From contig NZ_ASRY01000184.1 of NCBI RefSeq assembly GCF_000520815.1, forward strand, positions 1-64,000: 64,000 nucleotides of DNA, in the 5' to 3' direction. Within the stretch, counting starts at the first letter, position 1, and each line of letters opens with the position of its first letter. Positions 19,083-27,727 of this stretch are shown one piece after another. The notes beneath the pieces were generated by a model. The model was not told the origin of the DNA. It did no database searches and saw only the letters and a list, made by a program, of their open reading frames with translations. Source of the stretch: Paenibacillus maysiensis (GTDB taxonomy: Bacteria; Bacillota; Bacilli; Paenibacillales; Paenibacillaceae). The position numbers were made by a program, and so were the translations under genes.

Positions 19083-20111
19083 TTGGCGAATTCGTTATTT
19101 ACACCGTATACACTGAAGGATTTGGAATTAAAAAACCGGGTAGTCATGGCCCCGATGTGCCAATACTCGGTGACAGCCAAGGACGGGATTCCGAATGATT
19201 GGCATCATGTTCACTACTTGAGCCGGGCTATTGGAGGCACAGGTCTAATTATTATAGAAATGACAGACGTGGAGCCGGATGGACGGATTACAGATTATGA
19301 TCTGGGCCTTTGGTCAGATGAGCATATCCCGGCTTATAAGAAGCTGGTTGACGGCATTCATGCGCACGGGTCCAAGGTAGGTATCCAGATTGCTCATGCG
19401 GGCCGTAAAGCTGAGGATGCAGCAGTGCCAGTGGCTCCTTCGGCGATTGCATACCCGGATGCGAATTATAAACAGCCGCGGGCACTTACCACGGAGGAAG
19501 TACGTGGCATGGTGCAAAAATTCGCAGACGCCGCTCGGCGTGCGGTTCAAGCGGGCGTGGATACGATTGAGCTTCACGGTGCACATGGTTATTTGATTCA
19601 CCAATTCCATTCGCCGCTCACAAACAAACGGGACGACGTATATGGTCAGGATTTATCCCGCTTCGGTGTTGAAGTCATTCAGGCTGTACGTAAAGAAATG
19701 CCTGCGGGCATGCCGTTGATCTTCCGCATCAGCGCAGTGGAATACGTAGATGGCGGATACGATGTGGATCATACGATTGAATTGAGCCGGGCATATCAGG
19801 CTGCGGGCGTAGACGTGATCCATGTCAGCTCGGGCGGAGAAGGTCCGGCCGGAGCCAGAAAGCCGGGCAACTATCCGGGCTATCAAGTGCCGTTCGCACG
19901 CCAAATCCGCGAGGCACTGAACATCCCGGTGATCGCTGTCGGCTCGTTGGATGACCCCGCCTTAGCGCAGTCCGTTATTGGCAACGAGGATGCCGATCTG
20001 GTCGCTATAGGACGCGGATTGCTGCGCGATCCCTATTGGGCGACTCATGCAGCGGTGACGCTGCGCGGCGAGAAGCCTTCCATTCCTGAACAATATCAAC
20101 GTGGCTACTGA
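19083..20111 (+). CDS. namA: NADPH dehydrogenase NamA/YqjM-like, old yellow enzyme family
   Basis: A 342-residue FMN-dependent TIM-barrel enzyme. Hallmarks of the YqjM class: NRVVMAPMCQYS (flavin-tuning Cys), HVHYLSRA, the His pair in IQIAHAGRKA and ELHGAHGYLIHQFHSP, and VAIGRGLLRDP for phosphate binding. It reduces activated C=C bonds of electrophilic compounds with NADPH, probably for detoxification. TTG 19083 is chosen because AGAGAGG lies ~9 bases upstream and the length then matches the B. subtilis enzyme (338 aa); the frame itself is open from 19023. Confidence 0.9.
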   Translation: MANSLFTPYTLKDLELKNRVVMAPMCQYSVTAKDGIPNDWHHVHYLSRAIGGTGLIIIEMTDVEPDGRITDYDLGLWSDEHIPAYKKLVDGIHAHGSKVGIQIAHAGRKAEDAAVPVAPSAIAYPDANYKQPRALTTEEVRGMVQKFADAARRAVQAGVDTIELHGAHGYLIHQFHSPLTNKRDDVYGQDLSRFGVEVIQAVRKEMPAGMPLIFRISAVEYVDGGYDVDHTIELSRAYQAAGVDVIHVSSGGEGPAGARKPGNYPGYQVPFARQIREALNIPVIAVGSLDDPALAQSVIGNEDADLVAIGRGLLRDPYWATHAAVTLRGEKPSIPEQYQRGY

Positions 20112-20141
20112 GGCCTAAGTAATCCCACGTTGTTTATATAT

Positions 20142-20190
20142 AAACAGGCACCTGCAACGAAGTGTACGCTTCGTCAGGTGCCTGTTTTGT
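20142..20190 (+). terminator. terminator after namA
   Basis: Outer stem AAACAGGCACCTG / CAGGTGCCTGTTTT with an inner ACGAAG / CTTCGT helix, followed by TTTTGTTTT. Confidence 0.85.
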
Positions 20191-20295
20191 TTTAGAGGGA
20201 TACTGATTAAGAATGAATAAATGTGATGGTTTTTACATTTTGTGGATGATCCATTCTGTATAATAATCATATTTGGTGTTTAGGAGGCAGGAAAA

Positions 20296-21222
20296 ATGAA
20301 CTTTGTTATTGAAACGAAAAAGCTCCGCAAACAGTTTGGGATGTCAGTGGCCGTAGACGACATATCCTTACATGTGGAGCGGGGCAGCATTTATGGCTTT
20401 CTCGGTGAGAATGGAGCTGGCAAGACGACTACCATCCGCATGCTGATGAGGCTGATTGAGCCTACAAGTGGGGAGGTTTTTTTATTTGGCGAGCGATTGG
20501 AGAAAAACTATCCGTCTATCTTCTCGAAAATAGGCACGATCATAGAAACACCGGGTTTATATGAAAACCTGAGTGCACGTGATAATCTGAGAATCTGCTG
20601 TACGTACATGGGGGTACAGGATGATGGGAGAATTGAACGAACCCTAACTACGGTAGGATTAGAACATACCGGTAAAAAGAAGTTCAAAGATTTTTCCCTA
20701 GGGATGAAGCAAAGATTAGGGATTGCGAGAGCGCTTGTTCATGATCCTGAGTTGCTCATATTGGATGAGCCGACGAATGGACTGGACCCATCTGGGATTA
20801 AGGAAGTCCGTCAGCTATTGAAGCGGTTGTGCGAGGAAGACGGGAAAACGATTCTTATTTCCAGTCATATTTTAAGCGAAATTCAGCAGTTAGCCACACA
20901 CATCGGGATTATACATAATGGAAAGTTATTGGCGGAAAATCGTTTGAGTCGGTTGGAGGACGGTTTTGAGCAATACACAGATGTAAAGGTAGACGATGCA
21001 GAAGCAGTACAAGCATTTCTACAAGAGCACATGAAGCAGCTACAATCTCAGGTGCTATCCCCACAACAACTAAGAATTCATAGCCCGATTGAAAATACAG
21101 CTGCGTTAAATAAAAAGTTAATAGATCATCAGTTTTCAGTCTATGAGATACACACCACAAAGCAGACGCTAGAGGAGTACTTTTTGACTCTCATTTCAAG
21201 AGAGGGTGGACGACGTGATTAG
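20296..21222 (+). CDS. ABC transporter ATP-binding protein, BcrA-like
   Basis: A 308-residue ATPase. Walker A GENGAGKTT (~38-46), signature FSLGMKQRLGIA (~130-140), Walker B LLILDEPTNGLD, switch His in ILISSHIL, and a C-terminal extension (~215-308) typical of DrrA/BcrA-type exporters for antimicrobial peptides. It would energise two ABC-2 permeases encoded directly downstream. AGGAGG is 9 bases before the ATG. Its last codons overlap the start of the first permease frame. No two-component system is adjacent. Confidence 0.87.
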   Translation: MNFVIETKKLRKQFGMSVAVDDISLHVERGSIYGFLGENGAGKTTTIRMLMRLIEPTSGEVFLFGERLEKNYPSIFSKIGTIIETPGLYENLSARDNLRICCTYMGVQDDGRIERTLTTVGLEHTGKKKFKDFSLGMKQRLGIARALVHDPELLILDEPTNGLDPSGIKEVRQLLKRLCEEDGKTILISSHILSEIQQLATHIGIIHNGKLLAENRLSRLEDGFEQYTDVKVDDAEAVQAFLQEHMKQLQSQVLSPQQLRIHSPIENTAALNKKLIDHQFSVYEIHTTKQTLEEYFLTLISREGGRRD

Positions 21223-21924
21223 AGCAGAACTCATTAAGCTTAAAGGCTCTAAAACCTTCTTGTTGAGCTATATTATATTGCTGGCTGTTGTTCTGTTGAG
21301 GTTTGGATTGAGCGCTATTTTTTACAGATATTCAATTGATAATATGGGCTGGGCTACTATTTAACAAATATTGTTTCCTTGGTAAATATCGCGGCCGGAT
21401 TTATCAGCTACTACATTTTAACTGGTCATATTTTTGCAAGAGAGTACCAGGAAAACACTCATCTGTTTATGTTTACCACGCCCGTCACTAGAGTTAAATT
21501 TTATTTTAGTAAATTGATCCTTATTTATGGATTTATTATTGGGTCCTTATTTTTCGTTTTGTTTTTGTCTGCATTATTAGGCATGTTCATTACAGATCGT
21601 CCCTTAACGATGGCTATATGGGTATACCAAATCCAAGTGTTTGCTAAAATGTGTGTGATGCATGCGATGTTAATCCCGATCGCCTCTTTTTTTGCTATAC
21701 GCTGGAAGAGCATCATGGTGGTTGTGCTCGTAGTTTGTACTGCAATATTTTTGAATTTTATATACAAAAGTGAATGGTACCCTTGGATTGTGCCCTATCT
21801 CTTATCTCCTAATGAAAGAAATGCGACTATACCTACCAATGTTTCAATAGCATGGTTCAGCTTATCCGTGACCTTTCTTCTTGGATTGTTTTTATCCATA
21901 TGGACATATCAAAGAAAAGACTAA
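21215..21924 (+). pseudogene. first ABC-2 permease of the Bcr-type transporter, frameshifted
   Basis: Starting at GTG 21215 (GAGGGTGG upstream; overlaps the ATPase stop by 8 bases) the frame gives the usual N-terminus VIRAELIKLKGSKTF and the first helix, but stops at TAA 21362-21364. The other frame picks up at about 21355 and continues as a normal permease (SYYILTGHIFAREYQENTH, five more helices) to 21924. It aligns with the intact permease downstream apart from a single-base frame change near 21350-21360. Either a real frameshift mutation, or an assembly/sequencing error; otherwise the gene looks fresh. Confidence 0.75.
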
Positions 21925-21953
21925 ATGGGGAGTTTTTTGAAAGAAGGGTTATT

Positions 21954-22688
21954 ATGCTTGACCTGTTTAAAGCAGAGTGCTTAAAGCTGAAAGGAACTAA
22001 AATTCTTTTTCTAAGTGTGTTTATTTTAATAGCAACCGTATTTTTGACTTTTAGTACTTACGCCATAAATCCTAAACTTTCCTTGGATCGTGATGGGTGG
22101 AATGAATACTTTATGGATTTGGTATCCTCCATTAATTTAATAACTGGGTATATGAGCTATTACATTTTGACCTGCTATATCTATGCGAGAGAGTATCAAG
22201 AGAATACCCATATTGCCCTGTTTACAAACCCGGTTCGACGAACTCGGATTTACTTCAGCAAGCTGCTCGTTATCTATATGTACATCGCTGTTAGCCTGCT
22301 GTTGGCATTTGTGCTATCTACAGTATTAGGTACGTTTATTACGACCAGACCGCTAACTTTTGATATCGTTATGTATCAGCTTGGGATCTTCGCTAAAATG
22401 ATTCTTATGCACGCTATGCTCATCCCGATCATCACGTTCTTCGCCATTCGTTGGAAAAAATTTGTGCCCGCCATTATTGGGATGTGTACGGTTATGTGTT
22501 TAAACTTTGTTTTAGTTAATACACCGGGGAATACCTTTTATCCATGGACAGTGCCGTTATTGTTTTCTCCCCATGGTGACATGGGCAGAACATTTACGTA
22601 TGTTCCTGGAGGGATCATCAGTATATGTTTCATTTTTGCGCTTGGGCTTTTTTTGGCGTTGAGAAGTTATGTTCGTATAGAAAAATAG
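21954..22688 (+). CDS. second ABC-2 permease, BcrB-like
   Basis: A 244-residue membrane protein with six hydrophobic segments, beginning MLDLFKAECLKLKGTK as in BcrB-type permeases. It is a clear paralogue of the frameshifted gene before it (shared SYYILT..REYQENTH and MHAMLIPI..FFAIRWK). Together with the ATPase it would form an exporter for an antimicrobial peptide or lipid (inference from family). ATG 21954 follows GAAAGAAGG; the frame itself is open from 21852 inside the neighbour. Confidence 0.82.
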   Translation: MLDLFKAECLKLKGTKILFLSVFILIATVFLTFSTYAINPKLSLDRDGWNEYFMDLVSSINLITGYMSYYILTCYIYAREYQENTHIALFTNPVRRTRIYFSKLLVIYMYIAVSLLLAFVLSTVLGTFITTRPLTFDIVMYQLGIFAKMILMHAMLIPIITFFAIRWKKFVPAIIGMCTVMCLNFVLVNTPGNTFYPWTVPLLFSPHGDMGRTFTYVPGGIISICFIFALGLFLALRSYVRIEK

Positions 22689-22817
22689 TAGAATGTGTAA
22701 GCAGTAAATGACGATGAGTGCCCGCATGGAGTTGGTTGAATGAAGCTGTAAAATGTTGTCGCTAAAGGACGGATTTACGTGATATAATTCCAGTAACAAC
22801 AGAATGGCTTAGGTGGC

Positions 22818-22826
22818 CGGTCGGCT
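22818..22826 (+). promoter_or_regulatory. 5' arm of a long-range mRNA pairing in the toxin transcript
   Basis: CGGTCGGCT here is exactly complementary to AGCCGACCG at 23018-23026 in the 3' part of the same transcript, on either side of the small toxin gene. Such end-to-end pairing keeps type I toxin mRNAs untranslated in other systems; the role here is inferred. Confidence 0.5.
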
Positions 22827-22853
22827 AAGTCTCCCGGAAGGGAGGTGATGCCT

Positions 22854-22967
22854 GTGGAGGTTAAGGATGCTCTGACATTAATGATGATGTTCGGCACGCT
22901 ATTAGTAGCGTTGATCGGATTAATCGTTACGATTGTTATTGCGTTGAACCAAAACAAAAAGAAATAG
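22854..22967 (+). CDS. holin-like type I toxin, 37 residues (Hol-Tox type)
   Basis: A peptide beginning VEVKDALTLMMMFGTLLVALIG, continuing with one membrane helix and ending NQNKKK. Acidic start, MMMFGTLL helix and Lys tail are those of putative holin-like toxins (TxpA/Hol-Tox relatives), which insert in the membrane and are silenced by an antisense RNA. GTG 22854 has GGGAGG about 9 bases upstream; ATG 22848 would be only ~2 bases from it. The transcript ends in a strong hairpin at 23048-23084. The expected antitoxin RNA would run on the opposite strand over the gene's 3' part; I cannot see its promoter clearly. Confidence 0.7.
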   Translation: MEVKDALTLMMMFGTLLVALIGLIVTIVIALNQNKKK

Positions 22968-23047
22968 ACCGCCCTGGTGAGGGGAATACGGCCTATTTCT
23001 AATAGCTAGCCCTTATCAGCCGACCGCTCTTCAAAGCGGCTGTTGCC

Positions 23048-23084
23048 AAGAGTAGGGATGTTACCAGCATCCTTGCTCTTTTTT
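23048..23084 (+). terminator. terminator of the toxin transcript
   Basis: AAGAGTAGGGATG-TTACCAG-CATCCTTGCTCTTTTTT; T-run only on the + strand, so it serves the toxin gene rather than the amylase gene. Confidence 0.8.
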
Positions 23085-23134
23085 AGTATATCCTTCTATC
23101 ATTTATTTTAGCACAATTGAATAATCGATGTAAC

Positions 23135-26100
23135 TCATTTGGTGAAAACTTTAACTTCCTTTGGAGCGAGAGTCACGGTGATCGAACCGTTGTTGATCTG
23201 AATGGAGTCGTTGCTTAACTGGTTGGTTAGACGGGTGCCGTTGGACAGGTTGTCAAAGTTGCCAATCGTGCGGGTTTGACTGTTCCACGAGTTGTTGATG
23301 AGTACGATGGCCTCGTCGCCATTTTTAGAGCGCTGGAAGCTGTAAAAGGAGTCGTCCGCCCATTTTTCCTTTTGGCTGCCGTTTTGCAGGGCGGGGTGGC
23401 TGTTGCGCACACGGTTTAACTTGGCAATGTACTGGTACAGCTCATGATTGGCGTTGAAAACGACGTTTTCCCGGTTGGCGGGATCATCTCCGCCACTAAA
23501 GCCTTGCTCGGTGCCTTGATAGATGATTGGAATACCGCGTGAGGTCAAAGTAAAGCCCAAGGCTGCCTTGAGCTGAGGCCATTTGTCATAGTTAGCACCC
23601 AGCTTGCCGGAGGCGTCATTAAGGAAACGTTTCACATCATGATTGTCGATAAATACGCCATTGGTATGAGCATCGCGATAGTGATGATCATCCGTATAGC
23701 GTTCCTTGATTTTCCTCATAGATTGATCGTGTCCGAACACATCCTTGATTGTATAATACATCGGAAAATCCAGTGCGGCATCGAGATACCGGGTGTAATC
23801 GCCCACATAAGCAGGATCGCCACTGTAAATTTCACCGAGGGTGAAGGTATTGGCTGCTTGGTCAAAGTCCCTCAAAAAGCCTTTCGGTACATGCTTGGCG
23901 GTGTCCACTCGCAGTCCGTCGATGCCCGACTCGTTCAGCAGCCATTTGATCCAGTTTTTGAGTTCATTCGCTGTATCTGGGTTGTCCTGATTCAGGTCGT
24001 CCAATCCGGCAACGTCACCATTTTCGATTTTCGATTGGTTGTTGGAGCTGTAGTCTGCCCCTGTGATGTCGCCATTGTGATGATACCAGTCCGCTTTGTC
24101 AAAAGGAGCCTTGGCGAAGCCGTTCCCTGGTTGAAAATCGCCGGTGTGATTGGGAACTACGTCCAGCATAACAGCCATATTTTTGTCGTGTGCTTTACGG
24201 ACCAGCTCCTTGAACTTGTCCATTGTACCGAGATGCCCGTCTACCGCATAAAAATCATACGTATGATAGCCGTGATAAGCGAATTCGCTCTTTTGCATCG
24301 TTACCGGAGTAATCCAGATGGCGGTGAAACCCATATTTTGAATGTAATCGAGCCGGTTGATAATACCTTGAAAATCGCCACCATACCATTTGCGCTGGTC
24401 GCTGTTGTTGGAATTGAAGCCACCGTAATTATCGTTGGATGTATCTCCGTTGCTAAATCGGTCTGTCATGATAAAATAAATGCTCTGTTTGCTCCAGTCT
24501 GTGCTAAGGGGAGTTGGATTGGAGGGATTACCCGGATCAGTGGGAGTAGAGCCGCCCGAAGGCGACCCCGTTTGGACAGTTCCTGCGGCTCCGTTAGAGC
24601 TGGGTGTGTAAGTAGAAGTTCCTGTTTTGAAGAAGTAATTTTTGGTGTTGTTGCTATCCCAGTTGTTATTACCATCATTAAAGGCGGCTTCCAATTGGGA
24701 GGCGGAGCCGATATCGACGGTAATTTTGGCATAGCCGCTAATCTCGGCATCCTGCATTTTCACACCAGGTACAGCAGTCCAATTTCCGCCAGCCGGGCGG
24801 TAGTGAATGTAAGGTGAGTTGAAGCCCTTTTTGTAGTATACGGTTACTTTGTTGCCTGTACCGCCTCCGTTATCGCTGGGCTTAGCCTTGCTTACGATAT
24901 ACTGTTTGAATCCATCCATATCTCCGGTGGATGAGCCATCACTGTTAACGAGATTATTAAGGCGCAATAGTGTAAAGCCGTGGTAGCCGAACTTCGTGAT
25001 TTTTTCTTCAATTTTCTGGAAGCCACTACCTCCCGTTGGGAGCGCGTTTTCACCATTCAGGCGAACACCCTTGGCGTTAGCGATCGAGGAGACGGTATCT
25101 ACCAGTGTGGACGGCAAGGAATAATTCGGTGCTGTGCCACTGTCGTTCATCTCCAGTGCAGTAAAGGTCAAATCCAGATCAGCGTCCTTGAACTTCTGAA
25201 TGAGACGGTTGTAATCATAATATCCACCTGTATGCTCTGTGCTGTGAGGCATTGCAGGATTGTTCATTTGCCAGTGCAGACCGGAAATCTTGGCTCCGAT
25301 ACGAACACCGAACACGAAATCGAAGTTTTTGTGGGCAGCAGCTCCGATGACGCCCAGATGGTTTTCAAGCACGCTTTGGTACCACGACAGGAAATCCTTC
25401 CCATACGCGGAATTATACCCGCCGTTCGTATAAAATCCATCCCCGTCGCTCGGCGGATTAATTTGGTTAAGGCTGCTTAGCTTGGTCCCCCAAGCCGCAT
25501 TAATCTTGTCCAACGATCCATACTTTCCATTCATGGCCGTGCGGAACGCATTTTTGGCTGTTTCGGTGTAGGCTTGGAATTTGCCTCGTGCAGGATAGCT
25601 CCATCCCGCTGCCGGATAGTATGAAGGATATCGCAATTCTCCAGAAGGCCCACCGCTTAAATAAATTTTGGGAATGATGCTTTTGTAGCCAGCAAAGGTT
25701 TCAGCAAATGACGCATACAGCTCGTCATATTGTTTACCAGTCCCGCTCCATAGCGGTGAAAGGGCCTCGTTATTCACATAGCCGCCTTCATCCTTGAATT
25801 GCATTTCATCTGCACTGCCCTTGCTCCCCAGCCAGCTTGGAAGCGGGATGTTGCAGTCATCACCCACATTTCCGCCGCACTTGTGTGTAGAAATGATGGG
25901 AACCCACTTCAGTCCCACTTCTTTCACAGCATCTGCATAGGTTTTGTAGTAGCTCCAATCGAACTGGTTATCTCCTGCGTTCTCGACATAGCCCCACCAT
26001 ACGTCGGTGGTAATGGCATACACACCGTTACTTTTCAGCGTTTGCAGTTGCTTTTTGAATGCGCCCCAGTCACTGATTTTCGCCAGCGGCCCCATGACGG

Positions 26101-26230
26101 AAGCCTGAAAATCATCAGCAACCGCGGCGCTCGCCGTATTGGAGGGTGAGCCAATGAAGGCGGTCAGAGACAGCACAAGGCTTAGCAGAATCAGGCACCC
26201 TTTGTTCCATAGACTTCGATACAAGGTCAA
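23135..26230 (-). CDS. secreted bifunctional beta/alpha-amylase (GH14 - CBM25 - GH13)
   Basis: About 1031 residues. TTG 26230 gives MTLYRSLWNKG.., the start I remember for the P. polymyxa beta/alpha-amylase precursor, with GGGGAGG nine bases upstream; the frame is open to TTG 26248. A signal peptide ends near ASAA. GH14 follows (~35-450) with the acid Glu in SGGPSGELRYP and the base Glu in NGENALP. One CBM25 starch-binding module (VTVYYKKGFNSPYIHYRP, ~465-550) and a Ser/Thr/Pro linker lead to GH13 (~580-1025) with Asp in GLRVDTAKH, Glu in GEIYSGDP and Asp in IDNHD. It degrades starch outside the cell. The P. polymyxa precursor as I recall it (~1196 aa) has two CBM25 copies; this one has one. 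Confidence 0.92.
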   Translation of the reverse strand: MTLYRSLWNKGCLILLSLVLSLTAFIGSPSNTASAAVADDFQASVMGPLAKISDWGAFKKQLQTLKSNGVYAITTDVWWGYVENAGDNQFDWSYYKTYADAVKEVGLKWVPIISTHKCGGNVGDDCNIPLPSWLGSKGSADEMQFKDEGGYVNNEALSPLWSGTGKQYDELYASFAETFAGYKSIIPKIYLSGGPSGELRYPSYYPAAGWSYPARGKFQAYTETAKNAFRTAMNGKYGSLDKINAAWGTKLSSLNQINPPSDGDGFYTNGGYNSAYGKDFLSWYQSVLENHLGVIGAAAHKNFDFVFGVRIGAKISGLHWQMNNPAMPHSTEHTGGYYDYNRLIQKFKDADLDLTFTALEMNDSGTAPNYSLPSTLVDTVSSIANAKGVRLNGENALPTGGSGFQKIEEKITKFGYHGFTLLRLNNLVNSDGSSTGDMDGFKQYIVSKAKPSDNGGGTGNKVTVYYKKGFNSPYIHYRPAGGNWTAVPGVKMQDAEISGYAKITVDIGSASQLEAAFNDGNNNWDSNNTKNYFFKTGTSTYTPSSNGAAGTVQTGSPSGGSTPTDPGNPSNPTPLSTDWSKQSIYFIMTDRFSNGDTSNDNYGGFNSNNSDQRKWYGGDFQGIINRLDYIQNMGFTAIWITPVTMQKSEFAYHGYHTYDFYAVDGHLGTMDKFKELVRKAHDKNMAVMLDVVPNHTGDFQPGNGFAKAPFDKADWYHHNGDITGADYSSNNQSKIENGDVAGLDDLNQDNPDTANELKNWIKWLLNESGIDGLRVDTAKHVPKGFLRDFDQAANTFTLGEIYSGDPAYVGDYTRYLDAALDFPMYYTIKDVFGHDQSMRKIKERYTDDHHYRDAHTNGVFIDNHDVKRFLNDASGKLGANYDKWPQLKAALGFTLTSRGIPIIYQGTEQGFSGGDDPANRENVVFNANHELYQYIAKLNRVRNSHPALQNGSQKEKWADDSFYSFQRSKNGDEAIVLINNSWNSQTRTIGNFDNLSNGTRLTNQLSNDSIQINNGSITVTLAPKEVKVFTK

Positions 26231-26273
26231 ACCGATCATCCTCCCCAAAGCATAGTCTATTTCGACAACATTC

Positions 26274-26287
26274 TGTAAACGTTTATA
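26274..26287. promoter_or_regulatory. cre-like site just upstream of the amylase gene
   Basis: TGTAAACGTTTATA matches the cre consensus TGWAARCGYTWNCW at 13 of 14 positions and lies about 45 bases before the amylase start, a position suited to CcpA roadblock repression. Confidence 0.6.
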
Positions 26288-26537
26288 AAATAATTATAAA
26301 GCAATCGGTTGCCCAAAAAGAAGAATTTATTGCACTCTTGAAGGAGAGAAATATGACATTTTTCGTTAGCAACCGTGTGCTTAAAAGAGTCCAGGCAAAA
26401 AAATAAGGCATAGGTCTGAGTAAGACGCATGCCTTTTAGTAATATGCAGATAGCCAATGCCAGTATAGGAGAAAGTGAACCTAAGTGTATAAAAGCCTTG
26501 TTCCAGTCTGTATGAAAGTATTGCCGAGGCAGCTTGT

Positions 26538-26666
26538 TTAATAAATAGGGCGATTCTTCTGGTTTGCAATACCACTTTTGCGGTAAAAATACGTATTGAT
26601 CCGATCCCGCCATTCCTTGGCGTGCTCAGCCTGATGTTCCAGCCGCTTTAGCACCTGTGCATACAT
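26538..26666 (-). pseudogene. 3' remnant of an alpha-glucuronidase gene (GH67 C-terminus)
   Basis: About 42 codons reading [20 protein letters not shown] and, further on, [12 protein letters not shown], ending RPIY and TAA. This is the conserved C-terminal end of GH67 alpha-glucuronidases. The matching N-terminal end lies on the same strand at about 36.0-36.4 kb. Upstream of codon MYAQ the similarity ends abruptly. The in-frame ATG here is part of the old coding sequence, not a start. Confidence 0.7.
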
Positions 26667-26779
26667 CCCTCCTAACGAGGAATATATATTATGTGAAATT
26701 AAATATAATTGACAGACATTTCTCATAGAAATAGCTTACTTGAAAGGTGTCTGTATGATTTTCCATTAGGATGCTGTTA

Positions 26780-26992
26780 TCACATAAGTGGATTTTTTTT
26801 TGAGTCAAATTCATTTTTAGAGTTTCTTAATAGGCTAATCTTTTTAATTGTAGTATTAAGCTGATTCATTGAGTTGTCTAACTTATCTAATTTTTCTCCT
26901 AGAGTCTTCAAAATGTACCAAAGAAGAATAAAACACAGCGAAACGGGAAATCCAACATTTGTAATTAATGAAATCAATGCCTCTACACTCAT
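26780..26992 (-). CDS. YvrJ-like small membrane protein
   Basis: A 70-residue protein with one helix (~10-30) preceded by the YvrJ signature SLITNVGFPVSLCFILLW and followed by a charged amphipathic segment. YvrJ proteins are holin/BhlA-like peptides of unknown function. In B. subtilis yvrJ is linked to, and controlled by, the split sigma factor SigO-RsoA; a SigO/RsoA-like pair lies 1.3 kb away here on the opposite strand. GAAGGGAAGATATCT-like sequence precedes the ATG. Confidence 0.65.
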   Translation of the reverse strand: MSVEALISLITNVGFPVSLCFILLWYILKTLGEKLDKLDNSMNQLNTTIKKISLLRNSKNEFDSKKNPLM

Positions 26993-27023
26993 AGATATCT
27001 TCCCTTCAGAAGAGATTTTAAAA

Positions 27024-27257
27024 TTATAGAAGCGTCTCCCTAAGCTTGTTTGGATTGAATCCGCAGATAACTGTTTCTTTGCCCGATCTCTTTATGATTG
27101 TGTAGGGTACGCCTTTAATTTCACGAAGTAACTTGAGATCATTTATATTGGTAATATCAATGTCAGTAAAATTGATCTTGTTTTCCCCCATCCACTCCTT
27201 GATTTTTTGGCAAAAGATACAATTTGACTTTGTGTAGATAAGTACCTCATTTAACAT
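27024..27257 (-). CDS. glutaredoxin-like thiol-disulfide protein
   Basis: A 77-residue thioredoxin-fold protein: strand LIYTKSNC, redox motif CIFC (residues ~13-16), cis-Pro segment GVPYTII, and a G-F-N-P-N-K-L end. It fits the glutaredoxin/NrdH group that reduces disulfides. GAGAGAAAGG precedes the ATG. It lies between tRNA-Cys and the YvrJ-like gene, 31 bases from the latter, and could be cotranscribed with it. Confidence 0.75.
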   Translation of the reverse strand: MLNEVLIYTKSNCIFCQKIKEWMGENKINFTDIDITNINDLKLLREIKGVPYTIIKRSGKETVICGFNPNKLRETLL

Positions 27258-27289
27258 TTACCTTTCTCTCCCATCAAATTAAATTAGAA

Positions 27290-27361
27290 AGGGGGTACCC
27301 GGACTTGAACCGGGGATGAAGGTTTTGCAGACCTTTGCCTTAGCCTCTTGGCTATACCCCC
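27290..27361 (-). tRNA. tRNA-Cys (anticodon GCA)
   Basis: On the minus strand: acceptor arm GGGGGTA / TACCCCC, D-arm AGCCAAGAGGCTAAGGC, anticodon arm AAGGTCTGCAAAACCTT with GCA at 27326-27328, T-arm CCCCGGTTCAAGTCCGGG, discriminator base U as in Cys tRNAs. CCA is not encoded. A lone tRNA gene inside the AT-rich island. Confidence 0.92.
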
Positions 27362-27499
27362 AAACTTAATTGGTGTTTGAAAAGTAAAGTGATAGTAGTT
27401 TTAAAAAGTACAACCCTTAAATAGCTTCTATTTTTTAGGTTGTTCTATCAGTCCACTGCCTCACTTTATTAAATATAAAATATTTTGGAGGCGATCCTG

Positions 27500-27727
27500 T
27501 TGGAAGAATTGCACGCTTGGAGATCAAGACATCATAATTTTAAAATTGAACTATTGAAACTAAGTAAGAAAATCGAAGAAACTGAAAATCCTAGTGATAT
27601 TTTATTTTATCAGGAGATATGTGAGAAATATGCTTATCATCTTAAAAAAATTGAATCCGCTTGCTACGATAAAGTAGGTGTCACAATTTGTGGTTGTAAC
27701 TTTAATCCTGAACATTGTACGGATTAG
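27500..27727 (+). CDS. small hypothetical protein with C-terminal Cys/His tail
   Basis: A 75-residue hydrophilic helical protein (Glu/Lys-rich coil ~5-55) ending in VGVTICGCNFNPEHCTD, where three Cys and one His could bind metal or form disulfides. TTG 27500 is preferred since GGAGG lies 8 bases upstream; the frame is open from TTG 27485. I do not recognise the family. Confidence 0.5.
   Translation: MEELHAWRSRHHNFKIELLKLSKKIEETENPSDILFYQEICEKYAYHLKKIESACYDKVGVTICGCNFNPEHCTD

Noticed and set aside
22854-22967. Phage holin as part of a prophage
   Set aside because: No endolysin or phage structural genes around; length and mRNA layout fit a type I toxin better.
23639-24817. 392-codon open frame on the strand opposite the amylase gene
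   Set aside because: It is antisense to a well-supported amylase coding sequence, has no ribosome site and no recognisable protein pattern; a shadow of biased codon use.
26257-26613. 118-codon minus-strand frame upstream of the amylase gene
   Set aside because: Overlaps the alpha-glucuronidase remnant in another frame, includes the cre-like site and shows no protein pattern.
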